From: Pseudomonadota bacterium
GTDB lineage: Bacteria > Pseudomonadota > Gammaproteobacteria > Enterobacterales > Enterobacteriaceae
Reading direction: 5' to 3'
DNA length: 13,425 bases
NCBI GenBank assembly: GCA_023454395.1
Contig: JAEYFY010000065.1
Coordinates: 1-13,425, forward strand
Below, in pieces: positions 7,420 to 13,425 of this stretch; position 1 is the first letter of the stretch; the number at the start of each line of letters is the position of its first letter. A program made the translations under genes and the position numbers. The notes below the pieces were generated by a model. It ran no database searches, had not been told where the DNA came from, and was given only the letters and a program-made list of their open reading frames with translations.

Positions 7420-7498
7420 AAATACACAATATGATTACTGCTGAAGCCATACTTATCAGCAATGAATTTCTCTCATTCGAATATACATAAATCTAATT

Positions 7499-8530
7499 AT
7501 GCCTAAAATATTAATAATACAAAGAGATAACATTGGTGATTTAATACTTACAACACCATTAATTGACTCTCTTGCTCATGAATATAATACAAAAATAGAT
7601 CTGCTAGTAAACTCTTACAATCAAGCTATTCTAGAAGGTAACCCTTCCGTCGGAAATGTTCATATTTACAGTAAGTTACATCATAAAAAATCAGGGCAAT
7701 CATCCTTAAAACTTATTCTGAATCGCTTAAAAATTATTTTGGATATGCGTCGTCAGCACTATGATATTGCAATTATTGCTCGTGATCATTGGGCTAAAAG
7801 AGCATTACAATGGGCAAAACTATCAGGTGCTAAACGTATTATCGCTATTGGCAATGATGCACCTTCAGCAGTGACAGATCCCATTCCAACACCATCCAAT
7901 AGAGGTCATATCGCTGAGTTGTTCTGCCAACTATCCCATCCTCTTGGAATAGAGAGAAAAGCGGGTCCTTTAAAGTTGTATGTCAAAGATGAAGAGATCT
8001 CTGCAATTCGTCAACGAATTAAGATAACTGAAAATACTCCTGTTTACGGTTTACAAATCAGTTCACGTAAACCACAACAACGTTGGCAAGCAGAAAAATT
8101 TATCGCGTTAGCACACCAATTAACACAACGCGAAAAATGCCACATTCTTCTTTTTTGGTCGCCAGGAAGCAACGACAATAAACAGCACCCTGGTGATGAT
8201 GAAAAAGCACAGTGTATCCTTGAACAGTGCAAAGATATCCCTATTACGCCAGTACCTACACAAAATCTTAGAGAATTAATGGCGGGTATGTCTTTATGTG
8301 ATCAGATGCTAACCAGCGATGGTGGTGCATTACATATTTCAGTAGGTGTGGGTGTGCCAACGGTAGCGATGTTTGGTAATAGTGATGCTGATTTTTGGGG
8401 GCCATGGCATATTGCCAGTGAAGTACTGAAGGCACCTGAAGATAATGTAGGGCTTCTTACAGTAGACGATGTATTGACTCGTTTTATTACACTAAGAGAG
8501 CGGGTTATAGCTTTAGATGCAAAGAATTAA
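7499..8530 (+). CDS. GT9 heptosyltransferase-like glycosyltransferase
   Basis: The 343 residues match the glycosyltransferase family 9 fold (ADP-heptose:LPS heptosyltransferases WaaC, WaaF, WaaQ and relatives). The N-terminal signature is NIGDLILTTPLIDSL (11-25). RWQAEKFIALA (195-205) and the C-terminal nucleotide-sugar signature SDGGALHISVGVGVPTVAMFG (273-293) follow, then GPW at 301-303. Enzymes of this family act at the cytoplasmic face of the inner membrane, adding heptose to lipopolysaccharide core. The exact acceptor cannot be read from the sequence, so I give no symbol. No good ribosome binding site precedes the ATG, and no other in-frame start lies close upstream. It stands alone, without other lipopolysaccharide genes, and ends in a terminator. 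Confidence 0.85.
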   Translation: MPKILIIQRDNIGDLILTTPLIDSLAHEYNTKIDLLVNSYNQAILEGNPSVGNVHIYSKLHHKKSGQSSLKLILNRLKIILDMRRQHYDIAIIARDHWAKRALQWAKLSGAKRIIAIGNDAPSAVTDPIPTPSNRGHIAELFCQLSHPLGIERKAGPLKLYVKDEEISAIRQRIKITENTPVYGLQISSRKPQQRWQAEKFIALAHQLTQREKCHILLFWSPGSNDNKQHPGDDEKAQCILEQCKDIPITPVPTQNLRELMAGMSLCDQMLTSDGGALHISVGVGVPTVAMFGNSDADFWGPWHIASEVLKAPEDNVGLLTVDDVLTRFITLRERVIALDAKN

Positions 8531-8569
8531 TTGCTGATCACTAATAATACAAAACAATATTAAATATAA

Positions 8570-8606
8570 ATCACCCTATTGCTATAACGGATAAGGTGAT
8601 TTTTTA
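8570..8606 (+). terminator. terminator of the GT9 gene
   Basis: TCACCCTAT (8571-8579) pairs with ATAAGGTGA (8591-8599) with one mismatch and an 11-nt loop, followed by six T. Confidence 0.75.
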
Positions 8607-8690
8607 TTTTACATTCCATCAAGTTGATAAAATTATCTTTAAGTAGCAACAAGATAATACATTCAATTTGATTTTTACTTTTTTATGATC

Positions 8691-8722
8691 AAAAAAAACG
8701 GACCTTATTAAGGTCCGCTTTT
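8691..8722 (-). terminator. duplicated tRNA-Leu terminator, now downstream of the helicase gene
   Basis: The stem CGGACCTT/AAGGTCCG (within 8699-8717) is flanked by A/T runs on both sides, so it can work in both directions. On the minus strand it is followed by eight T. It lies about 140 nt after the helicase stop codon. A much weaker 6-bp hairpin (8834-8849) lies closer. This copy therefore probably ends the transcript of the element. Confidence 0.75.
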
Positions 8723-8743
8723 TTATATGGTGCCCAGGGCGGG
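8692..8743. repeat. left attachment-type repeat: displaced tRNA-Leu 3' end plus terminator
   Basis: These 52 nt match 12761-12811 except for one extra T. On the minus strand they read CCCGCCCTGGGCACCA, the last 16 nt of tRNA-Leu (3' strand of the T stem, acceptor strand, discriminator and CCA), followed by the tRNA terminator hairpin. The rest of the tRNA is missing. This is the expected scar at the far end of an element that integrated into the 3' end of the tRNA gene at 12796-12882. Confidence 0.85.
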
Positions 8744-8858
8744 TTTATTTTTCACTACTCAACATCACTAAATTCATTTATAGAACTACATTCAACTAAT
8801 TTAAAATTCAGCAGAATAAAAATCTATTAATACTATTCTTAACAGAATAGAGCCCTTT

Positions 8859-11729
8859 TTACGTAATTAAATAATGATACAAACTGAGTTCTATCGAATA
8901 ATGTAAACGCAAATGCATTGATACAATAGAGTGGACTTTTCCACCGTCTATTTCTGTCGCTTGCTCATCCATAATAGAATCTTCAATGATATTCGCTGGA
9001 CCTAAGTAATAAAAATCAGTTCCTTCAGAATCATCTTTTTTAATAAAAAAATGTATTACAGCCGTTTTATCTTTTTGTGATTGAAAGATTTCAAGCATTG
9101 GACCTGAATTTCGTGTTTGCTTAGATTTACTATACCACTTGATAAGATCTGGACTTAATATCTTATCTTCATAATGTACCTTTGAATTTAAATCTTCTGT
9201 TTTATGATAAGTTGTGAAAATAGGCAGCGTATTATGTTTTAGGCGATAACCATAGATAGTACTTGATTCATCCTTATGCCAATTCAATAATCTGCATATA
9301 TCTTTTCTACTGTAACGCTCATACAATTTTAATGGTGTTGATGCAGAATATTTTTTATTTTTCTCTTTTGCTACATTTATGATATCTAAAAAACGAGTTT
9401 TAAAGTCCTGATTATGCTCTAATAAACTTTTTATTTCTGATGATAAAATATAGAATTCCGATAATTCATCGTAAATAACTAAAGCAGAACCACCATATCT
9501 TTCTCGTTCAATTACTCCCCAAAAATCATAATTCAATATTCTTTGAACAGAAATGATGGTCTCTTCTGTATAACTGACTAGATTATCATCTAGAATTTTT
9601 AGATAATTAGTATGCGATAATGTAGATTGCTCACATAAAGTTTCTAATAATAAAATTTCATGTAAGCGTTTACCATTTAATAATTCTCTCATTAGAAAAA
9701 GCAAAACTGCATCTGCATACATACCAAAGGTTTTTATAGGCAATCTTTCCATTGAGGCGATAAAGTCATCATATGTTTTATATGAACTGGCTATAACACT
9801 AGGATCTACACTATTGTTGATAATGAAATCTAATAATAACGGGATTTGACCTATGCGGTTTTTTAAATCAAGGTAAGCCTTTTTGATGACTCGAGCACTA
9901 TCAAGTTTAGCAGTAGAAATAGCCTTAAGTACTCTCTCTTGCGCTATTTTTTCAAAACTAATATTACTCACACCATATAAATTGCCAGGATCAATAGTAG
10001 CACGTCTGACCGTTTCTTTATTCAACGAATTATCTCCCATCAAAGCTATTGGGATTAAATAATTTTTCTGATAATTTCCTATAAAATCAATAACAACCAA
10101 ATATTCTTTGGTTGGGTATTTACGTAAGCCTCTACCTAGCTGTTGAATGAATACAATGCTTGATTCCGTTTGCCTCATCATAATAACCTGATTCAAACAT
10201 TGGATATCAATGCCTTCATTAAATATATCCACAACAAAAATATACTGGATTTTTCCAATCTCGAGCTGTTTAATGGTATCTTCTCGATGTTTCTGTGAAT
10301 CCCCTGCCGACAGTGCCACAGTTTTATAATTTCTACTATTAAACTCATTTGAGAGATTTTGAGCTTCATCCAATGAACGACAGAATATTAAACCTTTGGG
10401 TGTATCACCTGAATATCCATAATATTCTATTTTTTCAATTAGAAAATCGACTCGCTCAGTAGTAATTAAATAATTCAGATTAGATAGATCATCAATTAAT
10501 TCCCCATTAAACTCATAATCCACCACACCAAAATAATGAAAAGGTGCGACTAAATCCATTTCTAACGCATCTTTCAAACGGATCTCATACGCAACATTAT
10601 AGTCAAACATTTCAAAAATATTAAATCCATCTGTTCTTTCCGGTGTGGCCGTCATGCCAAGTAAAAATTTCGGTTTAAAATAATCTAATATTTTTTGATA
10701 TGAAGCCGCACCGATTTTATGGACCTCATCAATAATAATATAATCAAAATAATCAGTTGAAAATTTATCTAAATGTTCAGTCTGAGATAAAGTTTGTATT
10801 GTTGCAAAAAGATAATTAGCATTTAAATTTTTCTGATTTCCTGAAAAAATACCATATTCAATCTCGGATGAAGCGGGAATAATTTTTTCAAAACTTGCAG
10901 AGGCTTTTAATAGAATTTGCTCTCTATGCGCCAAAAATAGCATTCTCTTGGGTTTAGCATTTTGTATTTCAAAAGCTGATAAAAATGTTTTACCACTTCC
11001 AGTAGCAGAAATAATAAGCGCTTTCTTTTTATTTTGCTCTCTTAAAGCCTTAAGATTTAACAAAGCATCTTGCTGCATTTTGTTTGGCTCAATTATATCT
11101 GTATTAACTATCTCAGATATTGAACTAATTTGTTGGTGCAGTTTTTTATTTTTTTGATATTTTATCGCATATTTATTGATGAAATCAAAATCTAATAACT
11201 CACTAGCTTCCCATTCATTTTCAAATATATTTCGTAATTTTTTATAGATATCACCTTCTTGATAGCTCGTAATAGCAAGATTCCATTCATAATTTAACTT
11301 TAATGCAGTTGCCGTTAGATTTGAGCTACCAATAATTGAGGTTGAGTAATTTTCATAATGAAAAAAATAGCCTTTGACATGAAATCCTTGTTTTGTAGAA
11401 ATTTTTACTTCTAAATTAGATATTTTTAGTAATTCTTTGAAAGTATCAGGATGATTAAAAGTTAAATAATTTGATGTTAGAAGTCGACCTGTAATTCCTC
11501 TAAGAGATAAATCCGACAAGACTGTTTTAAGGAGGGACAAACCTGACTTAGTCACAAAAGCGACTGCTATATCAAATGATTTTACATTTTGCAACCGATC
11601 TATAATGCCCGATAATAATTGGTCATCATAACTTTGATTTGTAAAAACTTCAGCTTTAAGGTGATTTTCCGCTTGTATCTGATGATCGACAAAGCTATGT
11701 AAAATGGACGGCTCAAAATTTCTATGCAT
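8859..11729 (-). CDS. PLD nuclease–SF2 helicase–DUF3427 protein (candidate phage defence)
   Basis: The 956-residue protein has three parts. Residues about 30-175 form a phospholipase D-like nuclease domain with HVKGYFF (HxK at 117-119) and IGSSNLTATAL (GSSN at 134-137). Residues about 215-545 are a superfamily II helicase: Walker A ATGSGKT (242-248), DEVH (334-337), TATPER (360-365), DIFNEGIDIQ (501-510) and QQLGRGLRKY (529-538). The remaining 400 residues fit the DUF3427 region that follows such helicases, ending in a YYLGPANI segment. Only one HxK is seen, so the nuclease may need to dimerise. The start codon overlaps the end of the NUDIX gene (ATGCATAG), which implies translational coupling. 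Related helicases occur in restriction and defence loci, so a defence role is plausible but inferred. Confidence 0.88.
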   Translation of the reverse strand: MHRNFEPSILHSFVDHQIQAENHLKAEVFTNQSYDDQLLSGIIDRLQNVKSFDIAVAFVTKSGLSLLKTVLSDLSLRGITGRLLTSNYLTFNHPDTFKELLKISNLEVKISTKQGFHVKGYFFHYENYSTSIIGSSNLTATALKLNYEWNLAITSYQEGDIYKKLRNIFENEWEASELLDFDFINKYAIKYQKNKKLHQQISSISEIVNTDIIEPNKMQQDALLNLKALREQNKKKALIISATGSGKTFLSAFEIQNAKPKRMLFLAHREQILLKASASFEKIIPASSEIEYGIFSGNQKNLNANYLFATIQTLSQTEHLDKFSTDYFDYIIIDEVHKIGAASYQKILDYFKPKFLLGMTATPERTDGFNIFEMFDYNVAYEIRLKDALEMDLVAPFHYFGVVDYEFNGELIDDLSNLNYLITTERVDFLIEKIEYYGYSGDTPKGLIFCRSLDEAQNLSNEFNSRNYKTVALSAGDSQKHREDTIKQLEIGKIQYIFVVDIFNEGIDIQCLNQVIMMRQTESSIVFIQQLGRGLRKYPTKEYLVVIDFIGNYQKNYLIPIALMGDNSLNKETVRRATIDPGNLYGVSNISFEKIAQERVLKAISTAKLDSARVIKKAYLDLKNRIGQIPLLLDFIINNSVDPSVIASSYKTYDDFIASMERLPIKTFGMYADAVLLFLMRELLNGKRLHEILLLETLCEQSTLSHTNYLKILDDNLVSYTEETIISVQRILNYDFWGVIERERYGGSALVIYDELSEFYILSSEIKSLLEHNQDFKTRFLDIINVAKEKNKKYSASTPLKLYERYSRKDICRLLNWHKDESSTIYGYRLKHNTLPIFTTYHKTEDLNSKVHYEDKILSPDLIKWYSKSKQTRNSGPMLEIFQSQKDKTAVIHFFIKKDDSEGTDFYYLGPANIIEDSIMDEQATEIDGGKVHSIVSMHLRLHYSIELSLYHYLIT

Positions 11730-12132
11730 TGCTACTCTCTTCTTTTAAAATTTTCTTAATCGCAGAGATATCAGCAGGAGCCCAATTTAAAGTTAATAAC
11801 TCAGAAATAGGAATCCACATTCCTTTTTCATGTTCATATAAACGTATGCTTCCTTTTTGAATAACAGATTTATAAACACTTAAATTAACATTTATATTCT
11901 CATATTCATGTAAGTGAGTATGGATATGTGTTTGTACTAGTATTTCACATCCCAATTCCTCTTGGATTTCTCGCTTAAGAGCCTCCTCAGGTGTTTCACC
12001 TGGTTCAATTTTACCTCCAGGAAACTCCCATAATCCTGGTAAACTCATTTTTTGAGATCTTAAGGCACAAAATATTTTATTTTTTTCGTTATATATTGCA
12101 GCAGCAACAACATAAATAGTTTTCTTAGTCAT
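11722..12132 (-). CDS. NUDIX (MutT-type) nucleotide pyrophosphohydrolase
   Basis: The 136 residues contain a perfect Nudix box, GKIEPGETPEEALKREIQEE followed by LGC, at about residues 40-62 (G-x5-E-x7-R-E-U-x-E-E-x-G-U). It is preceded by LPGLWEFPGG as in MutT and NudG, which hydrolyse oxidised or modified (deoxy)nucleoside triphosphates to monophosphates and pyrophosphate. The exact substrate cannot be deduced. It is the first gene of the operon and overlaps the helicase start by 8 nt. AGGTG about 11 nt upstream of the ATG is a modest ribosome binding site. A TATAAT on the minus strand at 12196-12191 is a possible -10 box without a clear -35. It is clearly not the housekeeping mutT by context, because it sits inside the tRNA-bounded element with the helicase. 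Confidence 0.88.
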   Translation of the reverse strand: MTKKTIYVVAAAIYNEKNKIFCALRSQKMSLPGLWEFPGGKIEPGETPEEALKREIQEELGCEILVQTHIHTHLHEYENINVNLSVYKSVIQKGSIRLYEHEKGMWIPISELLTLNWAPADISAIKKILKEESSNA

Positions 12133-12760
12133 AAATCTAGAGCACCTAAAACAATATTTATTTGAATACTTCCAGTATATACATTTATCTATTATAGATT
12201 CTCTATATTTATCTTTTTTTGAAATTTATTAAAAAATATTTTTAAATAGCCAAAGACTTAATCCCGATCAGTTAACTTATTTGGTAGTTATGTAAGAGCC
12301 TCAACCAACTACGATTATATTTTTTATGCTATTCCTCCAGTTTTAAAAATATTAAAAATCATATACCAAACTAATTTCACACCTTCTACTCCATTTTTCT
12401 CTAAGAACATCGATAAATACCTGTTTGATATCGGGATTAACACAGTTCAAAAACACAAGTTTTTATCAATAGAAATACTAACTTAAACTGTTATGGATGT
12501 GATGCTAGATGAAATACTCTGAAACACATTAGGTACTCCTGCTAATGGCGCTGTTTTAGCTAGGAAATGAAGTTAAAAAATAATTGTATGTGTGAATGGT
12601 CTATCAGGTGGGAGTAAATTGTTTTTTCTGCATAAAATAACTATTATGAACAAAGAGTTTTATGCACTTTGGAATTAAGACATTACTACTTATCAATCAG
12701 TTAATTAATATAACTAAAACTCTTATCTTGTTGATAAAAAAGACATTATCCACTAATGAT
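12133..12760. other. gene-free, apparently decayed end of the element
   Basis: These 628 nt separate the NUDIX gene from the right repeat, where an integrase gene would normally lie. I find no intact gene. Short protein-like pieces remain. On the plus strand 12493-12570 reads MDVMLDEIL, a stop, then NTLGTPANGAVLARK. On the minus strand about 12460-12352 reads an open piece containing NPDIKQVFIDVLREKW. Neither is recognised as an integrase. The NUDIX promoter should lie near 12180-12230. Confidence 0.45.
12258..12277 (+). mobile_element. possible IS4-family terminal repeat remnant
   Basis: The stretch contains TTAATCCCGATCAGTTAA. It differs at one position from the IS4 terminal repeat as I remember it (TAATGCCGATCAGTTAAG), over CCGATCAGTTAA and its flank. 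No matching opposite end or transposase is seen nearby, so it may be chance or a last trace of an insertion sequence. Confidence 0.25.
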
Positions 12761-12792
12761 AAAAAAACGGACCTTATTAAGGTCCGCTTTTT
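12761..12792 (-). terminator. terminator of tRNA-Leu copy 1
   Basis: The stem CGGACCTT/AAGGTCCG with a 3-nt loop (12768-12786) is followed on the minus strand by seven T. It starts 9 nt after the tRNA CCA end. Confidence 0.85.
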
Positions 12793-12811
12793 ATATGGTG
12801 CCCAGGGCGGG
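12761..12811. repeat. right attachment-type repeat within tRNA-Leu 3' end
   Basis: This is the second copy of the 51/52-nt direct repeat. It covers the last 16 nt of the intact tRNA-Leu gene and 35 nt beyond it, including the terminator hairpin at 12768-12786. Identity with the left copy stops at the start of the T-stem 3' strand. That places the crossover at or near the T arm or acceptor end. Confidence 0.85.
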
Positions 12812-12882
12812 ACTTGAACCCGCACAGCCTTACAGCCGAGGGATTTTAAATCCCTTGTGTCTACCGATTTCACCACCTGGGC
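12796..12882 (-). tRNA. leuZ: tRNA-Leu(UAA), copy 1 (island target)
   Basis: The 87-nt gene begins GCCCAGGTGGTGAAATCGG on the minus strand and ends with an encoded CCA. The anticodon stem AGGGA/TCCCT encloses TTTAAAA, giving anticodon UAA. The variable arm is long, as in class II tRNAs, and the T loop is GTTCAAGTC. It closely matches E. coli leuZ. Its last 16 nt are part of the right attachment-type repeat, so the 3' end may have been supplied by the element. Confidence 0.95.
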
Positions 12883-13017
12883 TAAATTGTATTTACTTGT
12901 TACGCTTACTGTTTGTCTATCAAACAAGATAGATAACAAATAAATTTAAAGCATTTACTTCTAAAACTGCTAACTTTAATTTTTTATTTTTCTCTCACTA
13001 ACTTGTTGTTAGGGAAG

Positions 13018-13046
13018 AAAAAACGGACCTAAGTTAAGGTCCGGTC
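13018..13046 (-). terminator. terminator of tRNA-Leu copy 2
   Basis: The stem CGGACCT/AGGTCCG with loop AAGTTA (13024-13043) is followed on the minus strand by six T. It resembles the copy 1 terminator but differs in the loop. Confidence 0.85.
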
Positions 13047-13052
13047 TTTATA

Positions 13053-13139
13053 TGGTGCCCAGGGCGGGACTTGAACCCGCACAGCCTTACAGCCGAGGGA
13101 TTTTAAATCCCTTGTGTCTACCGATTTCACCACCTGGGC
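13053..13139 (-). tRNA. tRNA-Leu(UAA), copy 2
   Basis: The sequence is identical over all 87 nt to copy 1, with anticodon UAA and an encoded CCA. It also shares the adjacent TATA downstream and AATTTA upstream bases with copy 1, so copies 1 and 2 look like a recent tandem duplication including the terminator. Confidence 0.95.
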
Positions 13140-13300
13140 TAAATTCTGTGGTGCGCCCGTAAATTCTTATTACTAAGAGAGATACTGGTATGGACGACTT
13201 ATTAATTATCTATTTTACAATGCCACTTGTAACGCCATTTATAATGGGCTTTCTTTTTGCACCAAACTCTTTATCTCAAATAGAGATTATCTCAAAGAGA

Positions 13301-13387
13301 TGGTGCCCAGGGCGGGACTTGAACCCGCACAGCCTTACAGCCGAGGGATTTTAAATCCCTTGTGTCTACCGATTTCACCACCTGGGC
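13301..13387 (-). tRNA. tRNA-Leu(UAA), copy 3
   Basis: The sequence is identical over 87 nt to copies 1 and 2. Its flanks differ: it lies 5 nt downstream of tRNA-Cys on the same strand, the position of leuZ in the E. coli glyW-cysT-leuZ operon. No GGACC terminator follows it, so transcripts may run on into copy 2. It is probably the ancestral copy. Confidence 0.95.
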
Positions 13388-13392
13388 ATTAA

Positions 13393-13425
13393 TGGAGGCG
13401 CGTCCCGGAATCGAACCGAGGTACA
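13393..13425 (-). tRNA. cysT: tRNA-Cys, 3' half (partial at window edge)
   Basis: The minus strand ends GGTTCGATTCCGGGACGCGC then CTCCA, matching the T arm and acceptor end of E. coli tRNA-Cys. The anticodon lies beyond the window, so the identity rests on the acceptor and T-arm sequence and on the conserved order cysT-leuZ. Confidence 0.8.

Larger units (their letters stand above)
8692..12811. mobile_element. 4.1-kb element integrated in tRNA-Leu(UAA), without an integrase
   Basis: Direct repeats of 52 and 51 nt (8692-8743 and 12761-12811) bound the element. The right copy is part of an intact tRNA-Leu gene and the left copy is only its 3' end, as in tRNA-targeted genomic islands. The terminator loop of the left copy matches the first tRNA-Leu rather than the second, which shows where it came from. 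Inside are one two-gene operon (NUDIX and PLD-helicase) and about 0.6 kb of non-coding DNA. No tyrosine recombinase, excisionase or replication gene is visible. The element is therefore either a decayed island or a passenger mobilised by an integrase elsewhere. Confidence 0.75.

Noticed and set aside
12133..12200. Possible LexA (SOS) box upstream of the NUDIX operon
   Set aside because: The AT-rich TGTATATAC stretch lacks the CTGT-N8-ACAG half-sites.
12697..12939. Open frame of 80 codons on the minus strand
   Set aside because: It spans tRNA-Leu copy 1 and its terminator, so it is a by-product of the RNA gene.
13190..13354. Open frame of 54 codons on the plus strand starting MDDLLIIYF
   Set aside because: Its second half runs antisense through tRNA-Leu copy 3, and the first part is short and hydrophobic with no known similarity; probably chance.
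1..13425. CRISPR arrays, rRNA genes and replication origins
   Set aside because: No regularly spaced repeats, ribosomal RNA sequence or iteron/DnaA-box clusters were seen; the only repeats are the tRNA copies and the attachment-type repeats.

Overview
The window is AT-rich chromosomal DNA from a gammaproteobacterium of the order Enterobacterales, most likely Proteus or a close relative. This rests on the fadR–nhaB–dsbB neighbourhood, E. coli-like lengths and residues in NhaB, DsbB, EmrE and SotB, and the cysT–leuZ tRNA order known from E. coli. The low GC content and heavy use of TTA leucine codons fit Proteus. The genus is an inference; no database was searched.

Layout. Positions 1-15 hold the first five codons of fadR (minus strand), divergent from nhaB (plus), which is followed by dsbB (plus). 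Both plus-strand genes end in strong hairpin terminators. Next come four minus-strand genes: a small DUF333 lipoprotein, the SMR multidrug pump emrE with a CRP-like box upstream, the MFS exporter sotB, and an unknown single-span membrane protein. A class I methyltransferase (minus) has a perfect 11-bp-arm inverted repeat between its promoter region and its ribosome binding site. Divergent from it is a Met/His-rich periplasmic DUF305 protein, driven by what looks like a textbook CueR/MerR-type promoter (19-bp spacer with a TTCCCC-TAA-GGGGAA dyad). A 65-codon orphan LuxR-type helix-turn-helix remnant and a GT9 heptosyltransferase-like gene follow.

From about 8692 to 12811 lies a 4.1-kb element bounded by 51/52-bp direct repeats. 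The right repeat is the 3' end of an intact tRNA-Leu(UAA) gene plus its terminator. The left repeat is the displaced 16-nt tRNA end plus the same terminator. This is the structure left by site-specific integration into a tRNA gene, but no integrase is present. The cargo is one translationally coupled operon: a MutT-type NUDIX hydrolase overlapping by 8 nt a 956-residue protein with PLD nuclease, superfamily II helicase and DUF3427-like parts. This pair is the best candidate for an under-described system here, and a role in anti-phage defence is plausible. The remaining 0.6 kb of the element is non-coding and appears decayed.

The right end holds three identical tRNA-Leu(UAA) genes and the 3' half of a tRNA-Cys gene, all on the minus strand.
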